Shown here: positions 1 through 8,639 of the stretch, piece by piece
How the letters are laid out: each line of letters opens with the position of its first letter
Position numbering within the stretch: the stretch's first letter is position 1
NCBI GenBank assembly: GCA_038210135.1
Contig: JBBQWZ010000010.1
Location: forward strand, 1 to 64,000
Direction of reading: 5' to 3'
Source: JBBQWZ01 sp038210135
GTDB lineage: Bacteria; Acidobacteriota; Terriglobia; Bryobacterales; Bryobacteraceae
Length of the DNA: 64,000 nucleotides
Translations under genes and position numbers: made by a program
Notes under the pieces: generated by a model
The model's database searches: none
Told to the model about the DNA's origin: nothing
The model's input: the letters and a program-made list of their open reading frames with translations, nothing else

Positions 1-78
1 AACACCCGGACCTGTTCCAGGCTCAACTTCCCGTCGTCCATGCTGATGATCAATCCCCAGCATGCGGAATCTCCCTCC

Positions 79-133
79 CAGGCTCATCTTGTATGAGAAT
101 CAAACCCTTCCTTCAGGCTCATCTTGCATGAGA
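79..133. repeat. Two 20-bp direct repeats, each holding a CTCAT-N5-ATGAG palindrome
   Basis: Near-identical 20-mers lie at 79-98 and 114-133 (35-bp period, one base different). Each contains the inverted repeat CTCAT-N5-ATGAG (83-97 and 118-132). A third, degraded copy of the first half (CAGGCTCAACTTC) sits at 18-30. They are 90-205 bases upstream of the TTG start of the transpeptidase-domain gene, a position suited to a tandem operator, but no regulator is known. The window edge cuts off what lies further upstream. Confidence 0.5.
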
Positions 134-222
134 CAAGACTCGCACTTGACGGTAGGGTCGCGAATAGAGACAATAGATAGAATATCTTCGGAGCGAAATC
201 TAAAGCGAAGGGATAGCGTATC

Positions 223-1458
223 TTGCTTTCATTCTGCGGGCTCCCGCTGACCAGAAGTGTCGGCATCATCTTGGCTCTTACCGTAACTGCTAGTACGGCT
301 TTCGGAATTGCGCCTCAAAAGAAAAAGAGGACTACGTCGCACGCGGCGGCGGCAAAAGCAACGCCGGTTGCTAAGAAATCGCTAGTAGCGGTCAAAAAGC
401 CCGTCACAGTGCGAAATGTCTCGGCAGGTCGCTTGTCGGCCTTGAAACATCAGGTGCGCCGCGTGACCCGCGGGATGTGGAAAGAACCGACCTACGCGGA
501 TTCAACGATTGGCGACAACATTGACGGCGAAGATCTGGTGGTGCGGCGCGCGGCGGTCGAAGCTCTAGGTCCTCTGAACGGCACCGTCGCGGTCGTGGAT
601 CCGACCACAGGCCGCATCCTGACTCTGGTCAATCAGAAGCTCGCTTTCAAGAGCGGATTTCAGCCCTGCTCGACGATCAAAGTGGTCGCCGCATTGGGTG
701 CACTCAACGAAAACGTAATCGAACGCACCACGGTCGTCTCTCTTTCGCGGCGAAAGAAGATCGACATGACGGAAGCGTTGGCGAAATCGAACAATGTGTA
801 TTTCGCGCGCCTTGGAGAACAGCTTGGCTTCGAGAAGGTCAGCTATTACGCGCACTTGTTTGGGTTGGGAGAAAAAGCCGGCCTCGACATCGCCGAGGAG
901 CAATCCGGCACCATTCCGGCGAGCACGCCCGAAGCCGGCATGGGCATGATGACCAGCTTCGGCAGTGGAATTTATCTGACGCCCCTGCAACTCGCCGCTC
1001 TCATGTCGGCGATCGCGAACGGCGGAACACTCTACTATCTGCAGCATCCGCGTTCGGTGAAGGACGCCGACGAAATGATTCCGCGCGTGAAGCGTCAACT
1101 GGACATTCAGGCGTTGATTCCCGAAATCAAGCCAGGCATGATGGGTGCCGTCGAATTCGGAACCGCGCGGCGTGCCGGCTACGATCAGAACGAACCGATC
1201 TACGGTAAAACCGGCACCTGTACCGATACGCGCTCGCCGACGCATCTTGGCTGGTTCGGATCGTTTAACGACGCCGGCAAGCGCAAGTTGGTCGTCGTCA
1301 CTTTGCTCACCGGCGGAAAACCGATCAGCGGTCCCGTCGCTTCGGGTGTTGCTGGCAAGATCTACAAGACCTTGTCAGCGCAGAACTACTTCACCCAGCC
1401 TGCCGCGAGCGTTTCGCCGGCGGCCATGGTCGGAGCACAGTCGTCGTCTTCGCGATAA
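223..1458 (+). CDS. Exported penicillin-binding transpeptidase-domain protein
   Basis: A 411-residue serine acyltransferase of the penicillin-binding/beta-lactamase superfamily. The three active-site motifs are visible in order: SxxK as S150-T-I-K153, SxN as S189-N-N191, and KTG as K329-T-G. A hydrophobic stretch at about residues 9-28 looks like a signal peptide or N-terminal anchor, followed by a Lys/Ala-rich linker, so the domain acts outside the cytoplasmic membrane on peptidoglycan. There is no glycosyltransferase domain and no clear dimerisation domain, so it is smaller than classic class A or B PBPs. The start is TTG, chosen because GAAGGGA lies about 9 bases upstream and the signal peptide needs it. 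Whether it is a true transpeptidase, a D,D-carboxypeptidase or a class D-like beta-lactamase cannot be told from sequence. A strong terminator follows, so it is probably monocistronic. Confidence 0.85.
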   Translation: MLSFCGLPLTRSVGIILALTVTASTAFGIAPQKKKRTTSHAAAAKATPVAKKSLVAVKKPVTVRNVSAGRLSALKHQVRRVTRGMWKEPTYADSTIGDNIDGEDLVVRRAAVEALGPLNGTVAVVDPTTGRILTLVNQKLAFKSGFQPCSTIKVVAALGALNENVIERTTVVSLSRRKKIDMTEALAKSNNVYFARLGEQLGFEKVSYYAHLFGLGEKAGLDIAEEQSGTIPASTPEAGMGMMTSFGSGIYLTPLQLAALMSAIANGGTLYYLQHPRSVKDADEMIPRVKRQLDIQALIPEIKPGMMGAVEFGTARRAGYDQNEPIYGKTGTCTDTRSPTHLGWFGSFNDAGKRKLVVVTLLTGGKPISGPVASGVAGKIYKTLSAQNYFTQPAASVSPAAMVGAQSSSSR

Positions 1459-1476
1459 AGGCGTATCGCTTTCCTG

Positions 1477-1510
1477 AAGCCCCGCCCGAAACAGGGCGGG
1501 GCTTTCTCAT
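1477..1510 (+). terminator. Rho-independent terminator after the transpeptidase gene
   Basis: Perfect 11-bp stem AAGCCCCGCCC (1477-1487) / GGGCGGGGCTT (1494-1504) with loop GAAACA, followed by a T-rich stretch (TTTCTCATTT). It begins 18 bases after the stop codon. Confidence 0.9.
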
Positions 1511-1606
1511 TTCGATCCCCCAAAAAGCATCACCGGGCGCGCCCCGTGCTCACACTGCCGTTACACGTTTGTTATCGTAAAAGCTCACCCTTTCGCAGCC
1601 TTTTCA

Positions 1607-4165
1607 ATGCCGTATCTTATTCGACCACTCAAGGAAATCCTCGTTCGCCCCGCCGTTCCCGAGGCACTTTCACGGATTCATGAAATCGCCCACAACCTGA
1701 TGTGGAGTTGGGACCATTCCATGCGGGCGTTGTTCCGCCGCCTGGACCCGGTTCTTTGGAAAGTCGTGAACCGGAATCCGATCACAATGCTCGGTCGAAT
1801 TTCGCAGCCGACGCTCGAGCGCGCGGCCGCCGACCCTCGGTACCTCGCCGTGTATAAGCGCGCCTGCGAAACGCTCGATCAGTACATGGCGCAGGCCCCG
1901 GTCGATTCGAGCCGCCTGATTGCTTATTTTTCGATGGAGTACGGCCTGATCGACTGCCTCCAGATTTACTCGGGCGGACTCGGAGTGCTGTCGGGCGATC
2001 ATCTGAAATCGGCGAGCGACGCCAACATTCCGCTGGTGGGCGTCGGACTGCTTTATCAAAAAGGCTACTTGGAGCAGTCTTTGAGCCCGGACGGCTGGCA
2101 GCAGGAACGCACGCCGGTCAACGATTTCTATTCCCTGCCAATCTCGCCCGTGATGCGCGCCGACGGCTCAGAGCTAATCGTCTACGTCACCCTGCCCAAC
2201 GGACGCCTGGCGATTAAGGTGTGGCAAGTGACGGTGGGACGCGTGCGCCTGTTTGCGCTCGATACAAACATCCCCCAAAATCCGGATCCGGAACAACGCG
2301 ACATCACGGATCAGCTATACGGCGGCGACTCCAACACCCGTATTCGCCAGGAAATCGTCCTCGGCATCGGAGGCCTTCGCGCACTCCGCGAAATGGGCCT
2401 CGATCCGACGGTCTTCCACATGAACGAAGGGCACTCCGCGTTTCTCGCCGTCGAGCGGATCCGCGTTCTCATGCGCGAGCAGCAGCTGTCCTTCGACGAG
2501 GCGCTGGAGGCCTCAAGGCTCAACAATGTGTTCACGACGCACACGTCCGTGCCGGCTGGAATCGATTTGTTCGATACCGGCAGCATGTATCAATATTTCG
2601 CCGAGTACTGCCGCGAAGCCGGCATTCCGTTCGAGCGCCTGCTCGAACTTGGACGCCGCAATCCGGACGATTCGCAGGAGGCTTTTTCGATGGCAATTAC
2701 GGCCATCAAAAGCTCTTCCTATCGCAACGCGGTAAGCCGCCTGCATCGCAACGTCTCGCAGGAAATGTGGCAGGAGCTCTGGCCGAAACTCCCCACGTGG
2801 GAGGTGCCGATTACATCCGTCACCAACGGCGTGCATCTTCCGACCTGGGTGAATGGGGACCTCGCCGGCATTTACGATCGCTACCTGCCGCCGGATTGGC
2901 GCGAGCGCCATACCGATCCGAAGGTCTGGGAAATGGTCAACGAGATCCCCGACCAGGAGTTGTGGGAGGCGCATCGCCGACGAAAGCGTAGACTCGTACA
3001 GTTCGTTCGGGACCGTGTCACAGCGAGCGCGGCGAAACGGAAAGCTCCGGCTCCGGAACTTCGCAAACTGCAGGAAGTGCTCGACCCGGAATCGCTGACC
3101 ATCGGTTTCGCGCGCCGGTTCGCCACCTACAAGCGCGCGACCCTGGTTTTCCGCGACCTCGAGCGTTTGAAGAAAATCGTTAACCACCCGAGCGGACCTG
3201 TTCAGATCGTCATCTCCGGGAAAGCGCACCCTAAGGACAACCCCGGCAAAACGTTTATTCGCGAAATTGTGCAATGGGCCCGCGCAAGCGAACTGGAACA
3301 CCGCATCGTTTTCCTCGAGGACTACAGCATCCAGGTCGCCCACGAACTGGTGCAGAGTGTGGATGTCTGGCTGAATACGCCGCGCCGCGGCGAAGAAGCT
3401 TGCGGGACCAGCGGCATGAAGGCCGGGCTAAACGGTGTTCTCAACCTCAGCATCCTCGACGGCTGGTGGGACGAAGCGTGCGAACAATCCGGCGGTTGGG
3501 GTATCGGCGATCGCGTGCCGTACTCGCCCGATCAGGACGATCTGCACGCGAGTTCCATCTACTCGCTACTCGAAAACGAAATCGTTCCGATGTATTACTC
3601 CGCGGCCTCACGCGAGGGTTCGTTTTCCGAGGAATGGATGCGGCGTGTGAAGCAATCCATTCGCCACGTCAGCATGTTCTTCAACTGCCAGCGGATGGTC
3701 GAAGAATACGATCGCGAATTATACAGCCCTGCGCACGTCGAGTTTACGAAGATGCGCGACGGCGGATTCAGCAGCGCGCGCGAGCGAATGCAATGGAGCC
3801 GCGATGTCCAGCGCGCCTGGAATAGCGTCCGTTTTCTGGAGATCGGTCCGTCGCCCGACCGCGCGATCGTGAGCGGTATGGCGATGTCGCTTCGCGCCGT
3901 GATCGACCTCGCCGGGTTGCAACCGTCGGATGTCCAGGTGGAAGCACTGGTCGGCCGAATTGGAATCGCGGGGGACCTTGAAGAGACGGAGATCCTGACT
4001 CTCGACCCGCAGGAGAGCCAAGGGACCGCGTTCGCATTTTCTCGTCAGTTTGTGCCGAATCAAACCGGGCGGCTGGGCTACAGTTTACGCGTATCCACCA
4101 ACCACCATACCGATCCGCTGACCCGGCCGTGCAATCCATTAATGAAGTGGGCGAACGAGGGATAG
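1607..4165 (+). CDS. glgP: Alpha-glucan (glycogen) phosphorylase, DUF3417-type
   Basis: An 852-residue GT35 enzyme that releases glucose 1-phosphate from alpha-1,4-glucans in the cytoplasm. It is the short TIGR02094 type: an N-terminal DUF3417 region (HNLMWSWDHSMRALF, residues ~27-41) precedes the catalytic body. Visible signatures are YFSMEYGL, the GGLGVLSGDHLKSASD segment, the HMNEGHSAFL segment, the KRATL phosphate/PLP region, and EEACGTSGMKAGLNG, whose lysine binds pyridoxal phosphate. Full length for this subtype, with no frameshift. No convincing Shine-Dalgarno is seen before the ATG. No other glycogen gene is adjacent, so it appears to be a single-gene unit. Confidence 0.95.
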   Translation: MPYLIRPLKEILVRPAVPEALSRIHEIAHNLMWSWDHSMRALFRRLDPVLWKVVNRNPITMLGRISQPTLERAAADPRYLAVYKRACETLDQYMAQAPVDSSRLIAYFSMEYGLIDCLQIYSGGLGVLSGDHLKSASDANIPLVGVGLLYQKGYLEQSLSPDGWQQERTPVNDFYSLPISPVMRADGSELIVYVTLPNGRLAIKVWQVTVGRVRLFALDTNIPQNPDPEQRDITDQLYGGDSNTRIRQEIVLGIGGLRALREMGLDPTVFHMNEGHSAFLAVERIRVLMREQQLSFDEALEASRLNNVFTTHTSVPAGIDLFDTGSMYQYFAEYCREAGIPFERLLELGRRNPDDSQEAFSMAITAIKSSSYRNAVSRLHRNVSQEMWQELWPKLPTWEVPITSVTNGVHLPTWVNGDLAGIYDRYLPPDWRERHTDPKVWEMVNEIPDQELWEAHRRRKRRLVQFVRDRVTASAAKRKAPAPELRKLQEVLDPESLTIGFARRFATYKRATLVFRDLERLKKIVNHPSGPVQIVISGKAHPKDNPGKTFIREIVQWARASELEHRIVFLEDYSIQVAHELVQSVDVWLNTPRRGEEACGTSGMKAGLNGVLNLSILDGWWDEACEQSGGWGIGDRVPYSPDQDDLHASSIYSLLENEIVPMYYSAASREGSFSEEWMRRVKQSIRHVSMFFNCQRMVEEYDRELYSPAHVEFTKMRDGGFSSARERMQWSRDVQRAWNSVRFLEIGPSPDRAIVSGMAMSLRAVIDLAGLQPSDVQVEALVGRIGIAGDLEETEILTLDPQESQGTAFAFSRQFVPNQTGRLGYSLRVSTNHHTDPLTRPCNPLMKWANEG

Positions 4166-4226
4166 CTCGGGCCGCAAGTCGAAATCCGGCTCCGGCGCGG
4201 GCAACCCCTAACCCTGAATTTTTGCT

Positions 4227-4255
4227 TTGCTTTCGCCGCGAAAGCATGGTACATA
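4227..4255 (+). promoter_or_regulatory. Candidate sigma-70 promoter for the zinc-ribbon gene
   Basis: TTGCTT (4227-4232) and TACATA (4250-4255) are separated by exactly 17 bases. The spacer contains a 7-bp hairpin GCTTTCG-CCG-CGAAAGC. Transcription from here would give a leader of about 165 nt before the ATG at 4431, which is unusually long. Based only on consensus match. Confidence 0.4.
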
Positions 4256-4430
4256 AGTGTTTAGTAGTAAACCGGTTCGTTCTCTGTTCTGAGCGGCCGT
4301 CTGATTCTTCCGAACCAAGTCCCTCTTATCTCGATAACCCGCCGCCCAATCCTCATCCCGATGTGTAACCAGGAAAGTGCGCGGGCTCCAGGTCCAGAGG
4401 AAAGTCCTCCAAGGAGCGCGCCTCGCAGCC

Positions 4431-4961
4431 ATGGACGGTGATCGTAAATATAAACAACGCGGCTATCAGGAGACCGATCGCGACCGCGGCACGAACGGAA
4501 ATGGACACGGTCCCCGAGAGGACCGGCCCAAGCCGCAAGGCCCGCGGCCATCGATTGATATCACAGGTCCGCGCCTTCCCAGATTGGTACAGTCCGTCAC
4601 CGCTTCGCGCTGTTTCAATTGCGCGACGACGTTGCCGATTGGAACCGACTTCAAAGCGGCCTGTCCGAAATGCGCCGCGCCGTTGCATTGCTGCAAGCAG
4701 TGCTCGCATTTCGAGCCTTCCACGCGGTTCCAATGCCTGAAGCCGATTCCGGCGCGCATCGCGGTGAAGGACCAGGCGAATGAGTGCGAACTGTTCAGCC
4801 CACGCGTCACGGTCGCCAGGGATGTCGCCGGACAACAGGGCCAACCGGCCGCCGCGCGAGCTTCGAATGGCGGCGGAGGCGGTATGGGTTCGCCGTTGCC
4901 GCAGGATATCCGCCGGCCGAACGACGCTCGCGCCGCGTTCGACAATCTCTTCAAGAAGTAA
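4431..4961 (+). CDS. Zinc-ribbon protein of unknown function
   Basis: A 176-residue protein, not recognised. The first ~55 residues are charged, glycine-rich and probably disordered. The core holds CFNC (C61, C64) and CPKC (C78, C81), a classic two-knuckle zinc ribbon, followed at once by CCKQC and two further cysteines (C102, C119), which could form a second metal site. The C-terminus has a Gly run and ends in an AFDNLF-type helix that could be a docking peptide. The ATG was chosen because AAGGAG lies about 14 bases upstream; an in-frame GTG at 4377 would add 18 arginine-rich residues but has a badly spaced ribosome site. It converges on the ROK kinase gene, with 7 bases between stops. Confidence 0.75.
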   Translation: MDGDRKYKQRGYQETDRDRGTNGNGHGPREDRPKPQGPRPSIDITGPRLPRLVQSVTASRCFNCATTLPIGTDFKAACPKCAAPLHCCKQCSHFEPSTRFQCLKPIPARIAVKDQANECELFSPRVTVARDVAGQQGQPAAARASNGGGGGMGSPLPQDIRRPNDARAAFDNLFKK

Positions 4962-4968
4962 GCCGCGG

Positions 4969-5856
4969 CTAGCGAGCGGCCACGCGCGCGAGTTCATAGG
5001 CGCCCCACAGGACGCTGTCATCGCCGAGCGCGGCTTGCCGCACGTCCAGCCTTGCTCTCGACCACGAAGTGACTTGACGCCTAAGTTCGGCGCGCAGCGG
5101 CACAAAGAAGCGATCTCCGGCTTTCGCGATTCCGCCGCCCAGAACGATCGCGGCGGGGTTTAGAAGCATGATCGCGGCTTTGAGACCTTGGGCGAGATCA
5201 ACGACATAATTCCGCACAAATGTTTCGTCGAGAAACAACTCTTTCGCCGGCTTGCCGTGGTCGCGCTCGAGCCAAAGTCCGCAGCATAAGCGCTCCAAAC
5301 ATCCGAACGATCCGCACAGGCATGCGGGCCCGCCGGGGCGTATCGTAATATGACCGATTTCGCCCGCCCAGGAATCCGCCCCGCGGTAGACGCCGTCGGC
5401 GAGAACGATCCCTCCGCCGATGCCGGTAGAAACGGTGAGATAAAGCAACGGGCGCGCCATGCCACCGTGCTTTTCAGAGCCCGATCCGTAGACCCCTTCG
5501 CCCAGCGCCCCGGCGTTCGCATCGTTGTCCATGACGGTCGGAACGCCGCCGAGCATTTCTGAAATCTGCTCGCCCAAGGGGAAATTCTGCCAGCCTCCGA
5601 CGTGCGTCGAAAGGGCGACGCGCTGCGCCGGATAATCTACCGGACCTCCAAAGCCAATACCGCAAGCCGTGATCGCTGCGTTGTGACGCCAGGCGTGAAT
5701 CATGGCGCCGAGCCGCTCCATCATCCAATCGCGGCCGCCTTCGCGATCCGTCGAATGCGATTCTCGGCGCGTCATTTGCGGAAAACCGGAGGAGTCTGGC
5801 TCGAACAACGCAACAGTAAACTTGGTTCCGCCGATGTCGATGGCGAGCGTGCCCAT
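4969..5856 (-). CDS. ROK-family sugar kinase
   Basis: A 295-residue ROK protein. It shows the phosphate-binding DIGGTK (6-11), the GFGGPVD segment, NDAN with the presumed catalytic base D112, STGIGGGIV, and the structural zinc site H169 with C179/C181/C186 (CLCGSFGC). There is no N-terminal DNA-binding domain, so it is a kinase rather than a repressor; glucokinase- or fructokinase-like activity is likely but the sugar is unknown. The ATG is preceded by GGAGGAA at good spacing. It is the last gene of a packed minus-strand operon, starting 11 bases after the PfkB kinase stops, which suggests a role in the same sugar-phosphate pathway. Confidence 0.9.
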   Translation of the reverse strand: MGTLAIDIGGTKFTVALFEPDSSGFPQMTRRESHSTDREGGRDWMMERLGAMIHAWRHNAAITACGIGFGGPVDYPAQRVALSTHVGGWQNFPLGEQISEMLGGVPTVMDNDANAGALGEGVYGSGSEKHGGMARPLLYLTVSTGIGGGIVLADGVYRGADSWAGEIGHITIRPGGPACLCGSFGCLERLCCGLWLERDHGKPAKELFLDETFVRNYVVDLAQGLKAAIMLLNPAAIVLGGGIAKAGDRFFVPLRAELRRQVTSWSRARLDVRQAALGDDSVLWGAYELARVAAR

Positions 5857-5867
5857 GGCTTCCTCCG

Positions 5868-6848
5868 CTAGATTGATTCGAGAGCAAGGATTTCCGCCGG
5901 GCTGGCCGTACCCGTTCCAGGCTTCATTATTGTGATGCTCGCGACGCGATTGCCAAATGCGGCTGCCGTTGTCGGCGAACCGGTTACGCAAAGCGCCAGG
6001 GACGCGCCAGCGGAAAAGCTGTCTCCCGCTCCGCAGATATCGACCGGCTGCCGCGTGGTCGCCGCCGGAACCCGCGTTTCGCCCTGTTCATCGACGACGA
6101 CCACGCCGCGATCGCCCTCGGTAACAATCAGCAGCGGCGCGAACGTATGTTTGCGCAAAGCCGCGTAATCCTTGCGACCGCAAACGCGCTGGGCCGCCGC
6201 CAAAGCTTCGGCTTCGTTCGGCTTCACGATGACATGCCGGAAATGTTCGGCGCGGCGCCGGGAATCAACCCATACGATTTTCTTCGGATTCGCCGCCGCG
6301 AACATCGAGATCTCCGCGCGCAGCGCGGCCGTCACGACGCCGCCGGTCTCCGTCTCCGCCTGATCGGAAATCAGGATGACATCGAAGCGGCCGGCGTTCT
6401 CGCGGAATGTGTCGATCAACCGCCGTTCGATATCCGGCACAAGCGGCGCTATAGAGACAAAATCAATTCGCGGAAGATCCTCGACACCATTCGAGTGGCG
6501 AATGAGTTTGGTGTAGGTGAACGTGGGAACGCCGGCCGCGCGCACCAGCAATTTGGAGTCGATTCCAATGCGAGAAAGCGCTCGCTCGAGTTCGTACCCG
6601 AATCCATCCTCGCCAACGACGCCTAAAACGCAAATTTCGCCGGCACCAAGCGCGGCCAGGTTTGCAGCGATGGTTCCCGCGGCGCCCGGCGTAGTTTCCG
6701 TTTGAATCACCGCGACGCGCGGCAGACCCGTTTCACGGGAAGGTTCGGCGAGCGAGGGATCGTAGCGGCACCAGCGATCGAGGCATACGTCGCCGACCAC
6801 CAGCGCGCGCAGTTTCGGAAATTCGGCAAGGATCTCCGCCGTGGTCAT
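5868..6848 (-). CDS. PfkB-family carbohydrate kinase, RfaE/HldE kinase-like
   Basis: A 326-residue ribokinase-superfamily kinase. It opens with VVGDVCLDRW, has the GAAGTIAANLAALG glycine-rich substrate loop, the KPNEAEA motif and the C-terminal GAGDSFSAG catalytic/anion-hole motif. The closest named type by pattern is the heptose-7-phosphate kinase half of HldE, but no nucleotidyltransferase domain is fused or adjacent. Its start codon overlaps the stop of the upstream gene by 4 bases (ATGA), so translation is probably coupled. Substrate not determinable from sequence. Confidence 0.9.
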   Translation of the reverse strand: MTTAEILAEFPKLRALVVGDVCLDRWCRYDPSLAEPSRETGLPRVAVIQTETTPGAAGTIAANLAALGAGEICVLGVVGEDGFGYELERALSRIGIDSKLLVRAAGVPTFTYTKLIRHSNGVEDLPRIDFVSIAPLVPDIERRLIDTFRENAGRFDVILISDQAETETGGVVTAALRAEISMFAAANPKKIVWVDSRRRAEHFRHVIVKPNEAEALAAAQRVCGRKDYAALRKHTFAPLLIVTEGDRGVVVVDEQGETRVPAATTRQPVDICGAGDSFSAGASLALCVTGSPTTAAAFGNRVASITIMKPGTGTASPAEILALESI

Positions 6849-7822
6849 CGCAAGCTTCTCCACAGCGCCGGCAGCGTCGCGCGATGATCGCCGCAAAAGT
6901 AAAAGCTCTCGCCGCCATCGGCAACGGTACGAACCAGGATGGTTTTGTGCGGACGGAAATAGTAACCCGGGTCCGACTTGGCCAATTCCTTGCGCGGGTC
7001 GCCGTGAATCGGCACGATGTCGAACACGGCGGTCGTGAAATGGCGGATTTCGCGGCCCTCTTGATGAGCGACGTTGCGCGACATCGCGAGCGCTTTCAGA
7101 TACACTTCCGGGCCCATAATCGCCGATCCGAAATTCAGCAGGACGCCGCCCTCGAGCCGCTCGACGTTCTTCGCAAAGATCAGGAAATCGCGGTAGCTGG
7201 CTTCGCCCAAAGCGGCCCCTTCGCAATTGGGATGCTCGTGGAGAATGTCATACCCGATTCCGGCGTGGACGGTAACCGGCACTCCCGCGCGCCAGGCGGC
7301 CGCGAACACGCTCAGGTCGCGATGCGGATAGTCGGATTCCGAAATCCGCCGTCCAACGTTCTCGCCCAGTCCGTAACCCAGCCAGGCGGCTTCGACGATC
7401 CATTCATTCAGTTCGCCGGTCTCGCGCCATAACCCAAACTCGCCGCTCGCAACGTACCGCGCCACGCTTTCCGTGGTAGCTCCAATGCGCGACAGTTCGT
7501 AATCGTGAATCGCGCCGGCGCCGTTCATTGCGACGCCATCGATCCAGCCTCGCTCGATCAGGTCGATCAGGTGCCGATTGACGCCGGCGCGAAGAACGTG
7601 CGCGCCCATCATCAGGATCCGCGCGGCGCCTTGCCGTTTCGCGTTTTGCAATCGGTCCGCGATCACGCCAAGGTCCGGATGGGAAAAGGCCGGAGCCTCG
7701 TCTTCGAGCCGAAGCCATCGGTTCAGTTGGAGGTCGTTCGCCCGTTCCGCCAAGGGCTTCACCAGCAGGCGCGAGCGGTCAAAGACGGGGTAACGGGAAG
7801 CGCTTTTCTCAGCCTTTTCCAT
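6845..7822 (-). CDS. Conserved protein of unknown function in the kinase operon, Rossmann-like
   Basis: A 325-residue soluble protein that I cannot assign to a characterised enzyme. Pattern features are ARILMMGAHVLRAGV, the segment GVAMNGAGAIHDYEL followed by IGATTESVARYV, then VTVHAGIGYDILHEH and LLNFGSAIMGPEVYLKA. Alternating beta strands and glycine loops suggest an alpha/beta Rossmann-like fold; a distant relation to deoxyhypusine-synthase-like folds is possible, but the reactive lysine motif of those enzymes is not seen. It overlaps the HAD gene upstream by 14 bases and the PfkB gene downstream by 4, so all three are probably made together and act on the same metabolite. Confidence 0.8.
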   Translation of the reverse strand: MEKAEKSASRYPVFDRSRLLVKPLAERANDLQLNRWLRLEDEAPAFSHPDLGVIADRLQNAKRQGAARILMMGAHVLRAGVNRHLIDLIERGWIDGVAMNGAGAIHDYELSRIGATTESVARYVASGEFGLWRETGELNEWIVEAAWLGYGLGENVGRRISESDYPHRDLSVFAAAWRAGVPVTVHAGIGYDILHEHPNCEGAALGEASYRDFLIFAKNVERLEGGVLLNFGSAIMGPEVYLKALAMSRNVAHQEGREIRHFTTAVFDIVPIHGDPRKELAKSDPGYYFRPHKTILVRTVADGGESFYFCGDHRATLPALWRSLR

Positions 7823-8621
7823 TGGAAAACAGTGTGTCGAGAAGTTGATCGTGGTGGATGTAATTCGGAACGATGTAGTCCGCGCCGACGCCGATCAGTC
7901 TTTGCCGCTTCCAGTCATCGACAATCAGGCACTCCGGTTCCGTCGTGGCGACGCCGACGGTAATGCCTCCGGCTTTTTTCACTTCTTCGATCTCGACGTA
8001 TCCGTCGCCGAAACCGAGAAGTTCATCGCCCGTAAATTCGGCCGTGGACAGAAGCCGTTGAATCAGGATGGCTTTTGAAAACGCCTTCAAATCGTCGAGA
8101 GCGCCAAAAACGCCGCCGTCGAAATACTTCGTCACGTCAAGCAGATTGGCTTCATCCTGGACGAACGCGTGATCGGTACCGCTGGCGAGATACATTTTGA
8201 TACCGCGCTCCTTGAGTGACTCGAGCAGCGCTCTCGACCCCGGCACAAGATGATCTTCGGGCGACACCTGGCCGGACCGTAGCGCCTCGACGCGCGTCTT
8301 GATTTCTTCCCACAGAAGATCCAGATAGTGTTGTTTGTAAGCCTTCGGGTCGAGCGGTTTGCCGCCGCGTGCGGTGATTTCGTCGCACAGCGCCATCATT
8401 TGATAGATGGTTTCTTTCCCGGTGAGCCGCCACACGAATTCATCGACGACCTTTCGCAGGTCTTCCTCGCGCTCTCCGGTTTTCAACTCCATCAGGATCT
8501 CGACCATCATCGGAACCATGATGTGAACCCACCCGGTTCGAATCAGGGACAGCGTGCCGTCAAAATCAAAGATGGCCACGCGCGCGCGCAAGGCGGACGC
8601 AGGCCGGACAATTTCAAGCAT
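7809..8621 (-). CDS. HAD-family phosphatase
   Basis: A 270-residue haloacid-dehalogenase-fold hydrolase. Motif I is DFDGT with nucleophile D19 and acid D21, motif II is ASGTD, a lysine follows in LKAFSKA, and motif IV is GFGDGYVEIEE. The ~110-residue helical insert between motifs I and II is a C1-type cap, as in small-molecule phosphatases. It starts 18 bases after the CPBP protease stops and overlaps the next gene by 14 bases. In a run with two sugar kinases, a sugar-phosphate substrate is the natural inference. Confidence 0.88.
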   Translation of the reverse strand: MLEIVRPASALRARVAIFDFDGTLSLIRTGWVHIMVPMMVEILMELKTGEREEDLRKVVDEFVWRLTGKETIYQMMALCDEITARGGKPLDPKAYKQHYLDLLWEEIKTRVEALRSGQVSPEDHLVPGSRALLESLKERGIKMYLASGTDHAFVQDEANLLDVTKYFDGGVFGALDDLKAFSKAILIQRLLSTAEFTGDELLGFGDGYVEIEEVKKAGGITVGVATTEPECLIVDDWKRQRLIGVGADYIVPNYIHHDQLLDTLFSNGKG

Positions 8622-8639
8622 GATGTATGAGTTATTCGC

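Noticed and set aside
79..133. A CRISPR array end.
   Set aside because: Only two good copies, a 15-base spacer between them, and internal palindromes shorter than in repeats; no cas gene in view.
2513..3343. 276-codon minus-strand frame within the phosphorylase gene.
   Set aside because: No motif or ribosome site; sense gene is certain.
4377..4420. GAGGAAAGTCC near 4398-4410 resembles the universal RNase P RNA core (GAGGAAAGTCCGGGC).
   Set aside because: The motif is not followed by the rest of the P RNA core, and the stretch lies at the 5' side of a coding region; no second P RNA element is found nearby.
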